From: Streptomyces roseirectus
GTDB lineage: Bacteria; Actinomycetota; Actinomycetes; Streptomycetales; Streptomycetaceae
Length of the DNA: 64,000 nt
Direction of reading: 5' to 3'
Assembly: GCF_014489635.1 (NCBI RefSeq)
Contig: NZ_CP060828.1
Span: 4,502,001 to 4,566,000 of the forward strand
This document shows positions 44,929-53,254 of this stretch, piece by piece. Position 1 is the stretch's first letter. Every line of letters begins with the position of its first letter. A program made the position numbers and the translations under genes. A model generated the notes under the pieces. The model was not told the origin of the DNA and made no database searches. It worked only from the letters and a program-made list of their open reading frames with translations.

Positions 44929-45020
44929 GGCTGACCAGAACGCCGGTGAGGCTGACCAAGACGCCGGTGAGGCTGGCGAAGACGCTGGTGAAGCTTGCTG
45001 AGACGCCGGTGAGGCTGACG
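44925..45020 (+). repeat. 21-bp tandem repeat at the start of the DUF58 gene
   Basis: Four full copies of a unit close to GTGAGGCTGACCAAGACGCCG (44925-45008) and a partial fifth. Each codes for V-R-L-T-K-T-P and each begins with GTG, so the gene's start and N-terminal length can vary with copy number. Confidence 0.92.
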
Positions 45021-46118
45021 TCCACGGGGTGGGGGGCGCTGGTCGGGGGCGCCGTCCTCGTCGCCGTCGGGTACGCGTTCGGGTACGGCGAGGCCGCCGC
45101 GCTCGGGGCGGTGTGTCTGCTGGCCGTCGTCGGGGCGGTCCTGTGGGCGGTGCCGGCGCCGGTGCTGCGCGTCGAACGGGTCGTGCCGGGGCGGGTGCGG
45201 CGGGGGGATCCGGCCGAGGCCGTCGTCGTCCTCGGCAATACCGGGACTCGGACGCGGCGGGGGCTGCGGGTCGTCGAGCGGGACGTCGTCGTCGAGGTGC
45301 CGGCGTTGCGGGGCGGGGCGGCGCACGAGGTGCGGTACGCGCTGCCGACGGGGCGGCGGGGGCGGGTCGAGGTGGGGCCGGTGCGGGTGGAGCGGGGCGA
45401 TCCGCTGGGGCTGGTGCGGCGTACGCGGGTGTACGGGGGGTCGGAGAGGCTGCTTGTGCGGCCTCGGGTGCGGGAGTTGGCCGTGCTGGCGGGCGGGCGC
45501 GTGCGTCATGGGGAGGGGCCGGTCTCCGGTGGTGCGGACGACGGGGCGGCCTTTCACGCGCTGCGCGCCTACGTGCTGGGGGACGATCTGCGGCGGGTGC
45601 ACTGGCGGTCCACGGCGCGGACCGGGACGTTGATGGTCCGGCAGACGGCGGATGTGCCGTTGCCCCTCACGACGCTGGTGCTCGATACGCGGCGGGCCTC
45701 CTACGGCTCGGCGGAGGAGTTCGAGGTGGCCGTGGAGTGCGCGGCGTCCGTCGCGTACGCCGCCGCTCGGTCGCGCTTTCCGGTGCGGGTGGTGAGTGAG
45801 GCGGGGGTGGTGCTGGCCGGGGGCGGGGACGGGGAGGCCGTGCTCGACGCGCTGGCCGTCGTGCGGTGGTCGAGGGCCGGGGGTGGGGCTTCCTTCGAGG
45901 GGCTGGAGCGGCATCGTGGGGGTGGGGTGCTGGTCGTCGTCACCGGGGCGGAGGGCGGTGGGTCGGGGGGTGTCGCTCGGCTTCGGGGGCGGTTCGATCG
46001 GGTGAGTGTGGTGTGTGTCGGGGGCGGGGGTGCGCGGGTGGGGGGCGAGGTGGGTGAGGTGCGGGTCTCGTCCGTGGATGAGCTGGCGGTTGTGTGGCGG
46101 CGGGAGGTCGCGGGGTGA
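44925..46118 (+). CDS. DUF58-domain membrane protein (MoxR partner)
   Basis: 397 residues if the first GTG (44925, GTGA overlap with moxR) is used. Residues 1-30 are heptad repeats from the minisatellite; then two membrane helices (about 36-80), a basic beta region and the DUF58/VWA-like domain with 'DDGAAFHALRAYVLGDDLRRVHWRSTARTG' (about 200-228), which is the family signature. The true start might be the last GTG (45009), which would give the ordinary length. Overlaps the transglutaminase gene by GTGA. Confidence 0.9.
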   Translation: MRLTRTPVRLTKTPVRLAKTLVKLAETPVRLTSTGWGALVGGAVLVAVGYAFGYGEAAALGAVCLLAVVGAVLWAVPAPVLRVERVVPGRVRRGDPAEAVVVLGNTGTRTRRGLRVVERDVVVEVPALRGGAAHEVRYALPTGRRGRVEVGPVRVERGDPLGLVRRTRVYGGSERLLVRPRVRELAVLAGGRVRHGEGPVSGGADDGAAFHALRAYVLGDDLRRVHWRSTARTGTLMVRQTADVPLPLTTLVLDTRRASYGSAEEFEVAVECAASVAYAAARSRFPVRVVSEAGVVLAGGGDGEAVLDALAVVRWSRAGGGASFEGLERHRGGGVLVVVTGAEGGGSGGVARLRGRFDRVSVVCVGGGGARVGGEVGEVRVSSVDELAVVWRREVAG

Positions 46119-48448
46119 ACCGGGTGAGCGGCGGGGGTGTCGGGGGGCTGGGGGTGGCGCGGGGGTTGTGGTCGTTGGTGGTCGTGGCGGTCATGTGCGG
46201 GGCGGCCGGGTTCGGGTTCGCTCGGGTGTTTCCGGTGGCGGAGCTGGTTCCGGTGCTGGTGGTGGCGGTGGGGGTGCCGGTGGTGTTGGCGGGGGTGGTG
46301 CGGGGGTTGAGTGGACGGGGGTTTGGTGGACGAGGGCTGAGTGGACGGGAGTCGGGGGCGCGCGGGCGTGCCGGTGGCGGTCGTCGTTCTGGTCCGGCGT
46401 TGTGGCCGTCCGTCGTGTTGAGCGTCGTCGTCTGGGCCGTCGTCGTCAGTGCGACGCTTTTTCATGAGGTGAGCGACGGGTTGCCCGGGGGGCCGGCGTT
46501 GCGGGCCGTGTGGACGACGTTGCTGGACGCGCCGCACGCGCTGGTGTCGACCGTCCTGCCCGCGCCGGGTGAGCCGGAGTTGCTGGTGTTGCCGCATGCC
46601 GTCGTGTGGGCGGCGACGGCGGTGTCGGCGGAGCTGGCTCTGCGTACTCGGGCGCCGTTGCTGCCGGCGGTGCCCGCTGTCGTCGTCTTCGGGTTGGCGT
46701 TGGTGCTCGGGGCGGGGACGCCGGGGGCGTCGTATCCGGCGGCGGGGGTGTTGGCGGGGGCCGTGGGGGTGGGGGTGCTGGTGCGGTCGCGGGTCGCGCT
46801 GTCGCCGCGTACGGCGGGGGTGGGGGTGGCGTTCGTGGGTGCGCTCGCGCTCGTCGCCGTGTTGTTGGGGCCTTGGCTGCCGGGGGTCGGGGAGCCGCGG
46901 GAGTTGCGGGAGACGGTTGCCGCGTCGGACGTCCGGCCGTTGGCCGTCAGTCCGCTGGACCGGGTCGCGGCGTGGTTGCGGGACGGGGATGAGGAGGTGT
47001 TCAGCGTGCGGACGTCCGGGGCGGTGCCCGGGGAGTTTCGGCTGGCGGTGCTTGATCGGTACGACGGGGTGGTGTGGAGCAGTGGGGCGGGGATGGTTCG
47101 TACGGGTGGGCGGGTGCCGGCGGAGGAGGCCGGTTCTGGGCGGGCCGGGGTGGAGGAGGGGGCCGGTCCTGGGCGGACCGAGGTGGTCGAACAGCGCGTC
47201 ACCGTGCGGTCGTTGGACGGGGTCTGGCTGCCGGCCGTCGGGCGGGCGGCGTCCGTGCGGGTGGCCGACGGGGTCGCGTTGTCCGTGGATCCGGAGAGCG
47301 GGGTGTTGGCTCTTGGGGAGGGGGTGCCGCGGGGGTTCGGTTATGCCGTGCGGTCGGTGGTTCCGTCGTACGACGGGGCGCGGTTGCAGGACGCGGACGT
47401 CGCCGATGATCCGGCTCGGACGGGGCTGCCCGGCGTCGATGCCGCCGGGCAGCCCCTCGCGTCCGTGCGGGCGTTTCGGGAGATCGCCGGGCGGGTGACT
47501 CAGGGGGGTGGGCGGCCCTATGAGCGGGCTGTGCGGCTTGCCGAGTGGTTGCGGGCGTCTTATCGGTTCGATGCGGGGGCTGCGCCTGGGCACAGCTACC
47601 GGAGTCTGGAGTTCTTTTTGACCGAGGGGCGGCGGGGGACGTCCGAGCAGTTCGCCGCGTCGTTCGCTGTGCTCGGGCGGGCTGTGGGGCTGCCTACTCG
47701 GGTGGTGGTCGGGTTTCGGGCGGGGGTGCGGGGTGGGGGCGGGGAGTGGGTTGTTCGGGGGCGGGATGTGGTGGCTTGGGCGGAGGTTCGGTTTGCGGGG
47801 GTGGGGTGGGTGCCGTTTTGGCCTGCGCCGGGGGAGGGTGGGGGTGGCGGGGGTGTCTCCGTTGTGTCGCCGGGGGTGGTTGAGGGGGGTGAGGGGGCTG
47901 GGGGTGAGCGGGGGGCCGGGGTGCCGTCGGGTGCGCCGGGCGTGTCGTCGGGTACGTCGGGGGCGGTGGCGGGTACGTCGGGGGCGGTGTCGGCCGGGGG
48001 TGGGGTGTCGGTGTGGGTCGTCGTGACGGGGGTGGGGGTGCTGCTTGTCGTGGGGTTCCTTGCGTACGCGGTGTGGTTGCCGTATCGGCGGCGGGCTCTG
48101 CGGCGGGGGGATCCCGATCCTCGGCGGCGGGTCGTCGGGGCCTGGGAGCAGGTTGTCGAGCGGCTTGTGGAGGTGGGGCTTTCCGACGCGGGGGCGCGTA
48201 CGGCTCAGGAGGTCGCGGCGTTCGGGGCGGCTCGGTTGGGGGGTGTTGCGGGGGTGCGGTTGGAGGCGTTGGCGTTGCTGGTCAATGAGGTGGAGTACGG
48301 GGGGCGGGTGCCTGAGGAGGGGGAGGTCGAGGGGGCTTGGGGGGATTGTGCGGTGGTGGAGGGGGCGGTTCGGGGGTGTGTTTCCTGGCGGGGGCGGGCG
48401 GGGTGGGTTTTGTGGGGGGTGGTTCGGGGGGTGGGGGTGAGGGGTTGA
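46115..48448 (+). CDS. Transglutaminase-like membrane protein (DUF3488 type), catalytic residues degenerate
   Basis: 777 residues. Seven or so N-terminal membrane segments (to about 270), an external region, the transglutaminase-like core (about 470-580) and a C-terminal membrane segment (about 630-655) with a cytoplasmic tail. In the core the usual Cys site reads R-G-T-S-E-Q-F-A and the H-A-W site reads V-A-W, so the Cys and His of the triad are not present; related Streptomyces proteins also show this. It is likely a structural member of the MoxR-DUF58 system rather than an enzyme. Extreme G content on the coding strand. Confidence 0.85.
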   Translation: MNRVSGGGVGGLGVARGLWSLVVVAVMCGAAGFGFARVFPVAELVPVLVVAVGVPVVLAGVVRGLSGRGFGGRGLSGRESGARGRAGGGRRSGPALWPSVVLSVVVWAVVVSATLFHEVSDGLPGGPALRAVWTTLLDAPHALVSTVLPAPGEPELLVLPHAVVWAATAVSAELALRTRAPLLPAVPAVVVFGLALVLGAGTPGASYPAAGVLAGAVGVGVLVRSRVALSPRTAGVGVAFVGALALVAVLLGPWLPGVGEPRELRETVAASDVRPLAVSPLDRVAAWLRDGDEEVFSVRTSGAVPGEFRLAVLDRYDGVVWSSGAGMVRTGGRVPAEEAGSGRAGVEEGAGPGRTEVVEQRVTVRSLDGVWLPAVGRAASVRVADGVALSVDPESGVLALGEGVPRGFGYAVRSVVPSYDGARLQDADVADDPARTGLPGVDAAGQPLASVRAFREIAGRVTQGGGRPYERAVRLAEWLRASYRFDAGAAPGHSYRSLEFFLTEGRRGTSEQFAASFAVLGRAVGLPTRVVVGFRAGVRGGGGEWVVRGRDVVAWAEVRFAGVGWVPFWPAPGEGGGGGGVSVVSPGVVEGGEGAGGERGAGVPSGAPGVSSGTSGAVAGTSGAVSAGGGVSVWVVVTGVGVLLVVGFLAYAVWLPYRRRALRRGDPDPRRRVVGAWEQVVERLVEVGLSDAGARTAQEVAAFGAARLGGVAGVRLEALALLVNEVEYGGRVPEEGEVEGAWGDCAVVEGAVRGCVSWRGRAGWVLWGVVRGVGVRG

Positions 48449-48707
48449 GGTGGGGTGGGGTGGTGTGGTGAGGCGTGGACGGGGTTGTGTGGGCGGGGTT
48501 GTGTGGGCGGGCGGCGTCGCTGGGGAGGTGCGGGGGTGCTGGGGCGGTGCGGGGGCGCTGGGGCGGTGCGGGGGCGCTTTCAGCAGGGGAAAGCGCGGAG
48601 TTGCGGGGCTAACCCCCGGGTCCTTGAAGGTGTGGGGCATCCCCGGCCGGGACTGTCCTGTTCCTCAGCGCATCGGCTGCGGTGCGTCCTGTGTTTTTGG
48701 AGAACCA
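48449..48707. other. G-rich non-coding stretch
   Basis: Between the transglutaminase gene and a small membrane protein. It has three GGTGCGGGGG units in about 60 bp (48525-48580) and several G-runs of 4-5, giving strong G-quadruplex potential on the plus strand. Confidence 0.5.
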
Positions 48708-48911
48708 GTGTCTTTCGATGACCTGTTGGCCGCTGTGCCGATCGCCGTCGGCGGGATCACCGTCGTGGGTTTCGCCGTCGTGGGTTTCACCGTCGCGGGC
48801 TTCACCATCGTGGCCGTCACCGCGCTGCGTCGCGCCAAGGCCGCCTCTGTACCGGATGTGCTGCGTGCGCTCGCCTCGCTGGCGCGCGTGATGCTGCGGC
48901 GGCGTCGGTAG
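48708..48911 (+). CDS. Small membrane protein, 67 aa
   Basis: GTG at 48708 (VSFDDLLAAVPIAVGG) with GGAGA upstream. One long hydrophobic stretch made of V-V-G-F-A / V-V-G-F-T / V-A-G-F-T units, then a basic C-terminus ending RRRR. Family unknown. Confidence 0.6.
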   Translation: MSFDDLLAAVPIAVGGITVVGFAVVGFTVAGFTIVAVTALRRAKAASVPDVLRALASLARVMLRRRR

Positions 48912-49089
48912 GTGTGTTCCGGGCGTCCACCTCTGGGTGGGCGCCCGGCGCTTCGTGTTTCTGGGATTCCTCGGGTTTGTCCGTGGTTGGTAACGGACGG
49001 ATCCCTCGGGGTCTCCCGCTCGTCCTGTCGGTTGGTCGCGAGGCGGCCGGGACGGGATCGGCGTGGGACTGCGGGAGGGCGGGGCGGAG

Positions 49090-49869
49090 ATGGCGCGGCA
49101 CGGTGGTGGGCGGGGTTGGTACGGGAAGGTGGCCGCGGCGGCGCTCGGGGTGACGTTGCTGGCCGGGGGCGCGGCGGCGTGGAGTGCGCAGGCCGGTGTG
49201 ACGGGTGGGGCGGCGCCGGAGGCGCGGGCGACGGGGCCGGCCTCACCGCGCGGTGCGGTCACGCCCGTCGACGTGAGCATCGCGCACGCGTCGGACGCGG
49301 GGCCGAAGGGCGTCAACATCACGATCGACGACGGGCCGGACCCGTCCTGGACGCCTCAGGTACTGGGGATACTCAAGGAGTACGGGGTGAAGGCGACGTT
49401 CTGCATGGTCGGGACGCAGGCCCAGGCGCACCCCGGCCTCGTGAAGGAGGTCGTCGCCGCCGGACACCGCCTGTGCGACCACTCCGTCTCGCACGACACC
49501 TCGATGGACAAGAAGCCGGAGGCGTACCAGGCGCGGGAGATCCTGGACGCCGAGCGCATGATCACCGAGGCGTCCGGGGGTGTACGTCCGATGTACTACC
49601 GGGCACCCGGCGGGGCGTTCACCCCCTACAGCCGCAAGCTCGCCGCCTCGCGGGGCATGCGCCCGCTGGGCTGGAACGTCGACACCAAGGACTTCGAACG
49701 GCCGGGCACGGACGCGATCGTCGCCACCGTCGAGCGGGAGTTGCCGAACGGGCCGACGCTGCTGTTCCACGACGCGGGCGGGGACCGGTCGGAGACGGTG
49801 GCCGCGTTGCGGCGGGTCCTTCCTCGGCTCAAGGCGGAGGGGTATGAGTTCGGGTTCCCGGTGCGGTGA
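49090..49869 (+). CDS. Secreted polysaccharide deacetylase (NodB, CE4)
   Basis: 259 residues from ATG at 49090 (GGGAGGG site upstream). Signal/anchor at about 15-35, then the NodB fold: 'NITIDDGPDPSWTP' (motif 1, with catalytic and metal Asp), 'HSVSHDTS' (motif 2, metal His), 'RAPGGAFTPY' (motif 3), 'GWNVDTKDFE' (motif 4), 'LLFHDAGGDRSET' (motif 5). It removes acetyl groups from peptidoglycan or other N-acetylated polysaccharide outside the cell. Confidence 0.93.
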   Translation: MARHGGGRGWYGKVAAAALGVTLLAGGAAAWSAQAGVTGGAAPEARATGPASPRGAVTPVDVSIAHASDAGPKGVNITIDDGPDPSWTPQVLGILKEYGVKATFCMVGTQAQAHPGLVKEVVAAGHRLCDHSVSHDTSMDKKPEAYQAREILDAERMITEASGGVRPMYYRAPGGAFTPYSRKLAASRGMRPLGWNVDTKDFERPGTDAIVATVERELPNGPTLLFHDAGGDRSETVAALRRVLPRLKAEGYEFGFPVR

Positions 49870-49880
49870 GGGGTGAGGAT

Positions 49881-51308
49881 TTAGCAACTACCGGGGGGTT
49901 GCCGCTTGTTGGGGACACGGTTGCCGCCGCAGGTCGCCAGGCTGCACCACCTGCGCAGCCCGCTCGCGTCGAGGAACAACCAGCCACAGGTGTCGGATTG
50001 ACACTGCCGGACCATCAAACTGCTGGTGCTGACCAGGAGTTCACCGGCCTTCTGGGCGATCGCGTGGAGCGGGAGGCGCAGACCCGTACCGGGTGAGAGC
50101 CGCCAACGGGCGACGCCGGACTCGTCGCGGACGAAGACGGAGTGCGCGGCGGCCTCCTCGACCGTGCGGGCGAGCGACGCGAAGGCGCGGGTGTCGCCGG
50201 GGTCGGTCAGGCAGGCGTACAGGTGTGTGCGGAACTCGCGGGCTCGCGCCAACTCGGCTGCGGCGTCGGCGGGTTGGCGCAGGGCCTGGTCCCTCAGGCG
50301 GGTGACCGTGCGGGGGTCGGTCAGGTCCATGTGGCCGGCCCAGACGGCGAGGGTCGCGTAGGTGCGGAGCCATTCCGCGCCGGGGAGGTCGGGGGTGGCC
50401 CATCCCGCGTAGGTATTGCAGAACTCCAGGGCCGGGTGGCCGCTGGTGTTCCAGGGGAGCCACTGGTCGTCGACCCGGACGGCGTAGACCGGGCCCGGTG
50501 GCCGGTTCAGGCGGTGGTCGCCTCGGACGATGCGGTCGTGGAGGGTCTGGAGGTCTTCGCCGGGTTCCGTGTCGTACTCGGTGACCAGTACCTCGCGGGT
50601 ACGCCGGTACAGATCGAGGGCTTCCGTCCGGCGTCCGGTGCGGTGCAGCGCGGTCATCCGGGCGGCGACGAGACGTTCCCGGGGCGGGTGCTCCTCGACG
50701 GGCGTGGCCACGACGTCGTCGTACCGGCCCAGCGTGAGCTGCGCCTCCGCCCTCCGCTCGACGGCCGACAGGCGCAGGTCGGTCAGCGGGGTGCCCAGGC
50801 GGGCGCGGAGGTGGTCGTCGGCGAGGTCGGCCAGGAGGGGGCCGCGCCACAGGGCCAGGGCCTGGTCGTAGAGGCGGAGTTGTTCGGCGGGGTCGGTGGT
50901 GTCGGCGGCCCGGCGGGCGAGGGTGGTGAAGCGGTGGGTGTCGACGGAGTCGGGGGGCAGGTCGACGGTGTAGCCGTCGTGGGTCGTCTCGATCTGCACC
51001 CCGTACGACTTGAGGGCTTGGCGGAGGCGTCCTACGTAGGTGTGGATGGTGGGGCGGGGGGAGGTGGGGGCGTTCTGGTGGCCGGGGTCGTCGCGGTCCC
51101 GCGGGTCGTCCCGGTCGTCCCGGTCGTCCCGGTCTCTCCGGTCGCTCCGGTCGCTCCACAGGAGGTCGATGAGGCGGTCGGTCGGCACGGAGTGGCCCGC
51201 GTGCAGCAGGAGGATCGCCAGCAGGCACCGTTCCTGGCGGCGGGTGCCGATCCTTACGGGGCGTCCCTCGTGGAGAGCGGTGAAGGGACCGAGCAGCTGG
51301 AAGTCCAT
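49881..51308 (-). CDS. BTAD (SARP-like) regulator fused to a CGNR zinc-finger domain
   Basis: 475 residues from ATG at 51308. Residues 1-90 are an OmpR-type winged helix ('DFQLLGPFTALHEGRPVRIG'), with a D/R-rich insertion at about 50-75 coded by tandem repeats; 95-240 form the bacterial transcriptional activation domain ('HRFTTLARRAADTTDPAEQLRLYDQALALWRG'); from about 290 an ABATE-like domain and a C-terminal CGNR zinc finger ('RQCQSDTCGWLFLDASGLRRWCSLATCGGNR') follow. A fusion of two regulator types in one chain. Divergent from a secreted-protein gene. Confidence 0.85.
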   Translation of the reverse strand: MDFQLLGPFTALHEGRPVRIGTRRQERCLLAILLLHAGHSVPTDRLIDLLWSDRSDRRDRDDRDDRDDPRDRDDPGHQNAPTSPRPTIHTYVGRLRQALKSYGVQIETTHDGYTVDLPPDSVDTHRFTTLARRAADTTDPAEQLRLYDQALALWRGPLLADLADDHLRARLGTPLTDLRLSAVERRAEAQLTLGRYDDVVATPVEEHPPRERLVAARMTALHRTGRRTEALDLYRRTREVLVTEYDTEPGEDLQTLHDRIVRGDHRLNRPPGPVYAVRVDDQWLPWNTSGHPALEFCNTYAGWATPDLPGAEWLRTYATLAVWAGHMDLTDPRTVTRLRDQALRQPADAAAELARAREFRTHLYACLTDPGDTRAFASLARTVEEAAAHSVFVRDESGVARWRLSPGTGLRLPLHAIAQKAGELLVSTSSLMVRQCQSDTCGWLFLDASGLRRWCSLATCGGNRVPNKRQPPGSC

Positions 51309-51389
51309 GGTGCCCGGAAGACTAGTGGTGAGGGTCTGGTCAGGGGGAGGCGGAACAGTGGCGTACGCCGAGATCGACCGAGGAGAGTC

Positions 51390-51929
51390 ATGCGCCGAAC
51401 TGCTGTTGTTCCGTTGGTATTTGCCGCTGTGCTGCTGGGCGGGCAGAGCGCGTACGCCGGTGAACCGGCCACGTATCCCGATGAACCGGCCGTGTACGCC
51501 GCCGAGTCGGCCGTGCGCACCGGCACCGGATGGGAACCGGCGCCCTCCGCGCCGTGGGACGTCCCCGCCGGAGCGCGCTGCGACTTCCCGGTGCACGGGG
51601 AACCCGTCGTCGACAAGGTCGTGAAGCGGGTACTGGACGCCAACCGGACCTTCTACACGGGCGAGTTGGTCGTCCGGGTCACCAACACCGAGACCGGCGC
51701 CTTCTACGACGCCGACGCCAGCGGCTCGGCGCTCGTCGAACTCCGCGCCGACGGTGGCCAGTTGTGGACCGTGCGCGGACCGGTGCTGGTCGGGGTCGGC
51801 GCGGGGAACCTGCCGCGCGGGCTGTACATCGTGGACGGGGCGTTCACGCTGGACGTCAGCTCCACCGGGTACAGGACGGTGACCTTGGTGCGGGGTACGA
51901 CGGACGACCTCTGCGCCCGCATCGGCTGA
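51390..51929 (+). CDS. Secreted protein, 179 aa, unknown
   Basis: ATG at 51390 (MRRTAVVPLVFAAVLLGG) with GAGGAGAG upstream; signal peptide to about residue 23 with A-Y-A site. A stretch of E-P-A-x-Y repeats (24-40) leads to a domain of about 120 residues with one Cys at each end ('RCDFPVHGEP' and 'DDLCARIG'), 'NRTFYTGELVVRVTNTETG'. Its 3' 226 bp are antisense to the GtrA gene reading. Confidence 0.75.
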   Translation: MRRTAVVPLVFAAVLLGGQSAYAGEPATYPDEPAVYAAESAVRTGTGWEPAPSAPWDVPAGARCDFPVHGEPVVDKVVKRVLDANRTFYTGELVVRVTNTETGAFYDADASGSALVELRADGGQLWTVRGPVLVGVGAGNLPRGLYIVDGAFTLDVSSTGYRTVTLVRGTTDDLCARIG

Positions 51930-52384
51930 CAACTGGACCGCTTCCTCGTCGAGTCGGCCCGCGCACGGCGGCGGCCCGCCGCGAAGACGTGGAGCCGCAG
52001 AACGAGGAAGCGGGCCACGCCGGCGAGAGCGGAGGCGCCGAGGTAGACGCCCTGCTCGGCCACCATCCCGGGTGCGGACTGCACCAGGTGCAGGGCGAAC
52101 ACCGCGGCGCCGGTGGCCAGATAGGCGGCGAGGGCCGAACCGGCGGACTGCCAGTGCTCCCGCCACACCGCCCCACGCCCCTTGCGGAACGTGAAACGGG
52201 CGTGGAGTTCGGTGCAGAGCAGCGTGGAGACGACGGTCACGACCGCGTTCGCGATCACCCACGGCACCGCCGTGGCCAGCAGGGACACCGCGAAGCTGGA
52301 GAGCACTCCGACGCCGCCGCCGAGGACCACGAACCGTACGAAGGAGGAGAGGGCCGGAGTCTTCTGCGCGAGCGGCGACGTCAT
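51704..52384 (-). CDS. GtrA-family membrane protein with a run-on C-terminus
   Basis: 226 residues. Residues 1-140 match GtrA: 'FVRFVVLGGGVGVLSSFAVSLLA' and four membrane helices, with 'NAVVTVVSTLLCTELHARFTFRKGRG' (the conserved R-F-T-F). GtrA proteins move polyprenyl-linked sugars. Family members end soon after the fourth helix; here reading continues ~75 residues as Ser/Arg-rich sequence opposite the convergent gene, so the normal stop seems lost. ATG at 52384 with AAGGAGG. Confidence 0.82.
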   Translation of the reverse strand: MTSPLAQKTPALSSFVRFVVLGGGVGVLSSFAVSLLATAVPWVIANAVVTVVSTLLCTELHARFTFRKGRGAVWREHWQSAGSALAAYLATGAAVFALHLVQSAPGMVAEQGVYLGASALAGVARFLVLRLHVFAAGRRRARADSTRKRSSCQPMRAQRSSVVPRTKVTVLYPVELTSSVNAPSTMYSPRGRFPAPTPTSTGPRTVHNWPPSARSSTSAEPLASAS

Positions 52385-52395
52385 GGGGACCTCCT

Positions 52396-53067
52396 TCAGA
52401 GGGTGTGGGCGGTGATGTTGCCGTGGGTGGTGGTGGCGGTGATGGTGAGGGTGGGGTTGCCGTTGTTCTTGAGGGAGTTGGTGATGCGGCCGTGGTTGGT
52501 GGAGGCGTCGAGGGTGGCGTTGGTGGTGGGGGTGGTGCCGATGTGGATGTCGCCTTGCTGGGTGGTGAGGGTGAGGGTGCCGGTGGTGGCTTCGGTGATG
52601 TGGAGGGTGCCGCGTTGGGTGGTGAGGTGGGCGGGGCCGGTGAGGCGTTTGATGGTGATGTCGGCGTCGTGGGCGGTGAGGTGGGCGTTGTCGGCTTCGT
52701 CGAGTTTGACGGTGTGGTAGCCGCCGGTGTGGGTGACGGTGCCGAGGCGGCCGACGCCGCGGAGTTCGGTGGCTTGGGTGGTGGCGTGGAGGTGGGAGCC
52801 GGTGGGGAGTTGGACGGTGATCTCGACGGCGCCGGTGTGGCCGAGGAGTGCGTTCTTCGGTTCGGGGGCTTCGATGCGCAGGGTGTTGGTGGTGTTGTCG
52901 TAGGTGGCGGTGATCTGGTCGGCGGTCTTCTGGTCGCGGGTTTTGGTGGGGTTGGCGGGGCGGATGGTGACGGTGGTGTCGGGGCGGTCGGCGGCGATGA
53001 GCTGGATGCGGCCGGCGGGGAGGGTGATGTGGGTGGTGATGGGGGTGGGGGTGGTGAAGGTGTGCAT
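52396..53067 (-). CDS. DUF4097-type beta-solenoid protein, 223 aa
   Basis: ATG at 53067 (MHTFTTPTPITTHITL) with GAAGG upstream. Repeated short beta strands with T-x-T-x-x-G-D-I/H-L patterns ('HLTAHDADITIKRLTGPAHLTTQRGTLHIT') are typical of DUF4097 adhesin-like solenoids; no signal peptide. Composition is very rich in Thr/His and C/A on the coding strand. It lies 11 bp from gtrA and may be co-transcribed with it. Confidence 0.82.
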   Translation of the reverse strand: MHTFTTPTPITTHITLPAGRIQLIAADRPDTTVTIRPANPTKTRDQKTADQITATYDNTTNTLRIEAPEPKNALLGHTGAVEITVQLPTGSHLHATTQATELRGVGRLGTVTHTGGYHTVKLDEADNAHLTAHDADITIKRLTGPAHLTTQRGTLHITEATTGTLTLTTQQGDIHIGTTPTTNATLDASTNHGRITNSLKNNGNPTLTITATTTHGNITAHTL

Positions 53068-53109
53068 GGTGGGTGCCTTCCGCTCGTCGTCGTTTCTGAT
53101 GAGCGAAAA

Positions 53110-53240
53110 GCTACGTTGCGTTGAAGTATCTGGCAACGCATTCGTTGCGATGGATGGCTGTTATTGCAGGTCGTAGCCTAGAAATCGTTGCAACGGTTCT
53201 AGATATAACGCAACAGCCACCCCGGCGCTCGTTGCAATGA
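53110..53240. promoter_or_regulatory. GTTGC repeat cluster in a divergent promoter region
   Basis: The 5-6 base motif (C)GTTGC or its complement occurs at about 53115, 53132-53149 (CAACGCATTCGTTG, an inverted pair), 53186-53195 (CGTTGCAACG palindrome), 53208 and 53231. It lies upstream of the DUF4097 gene and next to the sigma/anti-sigma pair; candidate operator array. Confidence 0.55.
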
Positions 53241-53254
53241 AAGAGGAGTGAACG

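Noticed and set aside
45701..48640. 979-aa Pro/His/Arg-rich minus-strand ORF
   Set aside because: Antisense of the DUF58 and transglutaminase genes; composition follows from the G-rich coding strand.
52405..53124. 239-aa Gly/Val/Asp-rich plus-strand ORF
   Set aside because: Antisense of the DUF4097 gene; low-complexity shadow.
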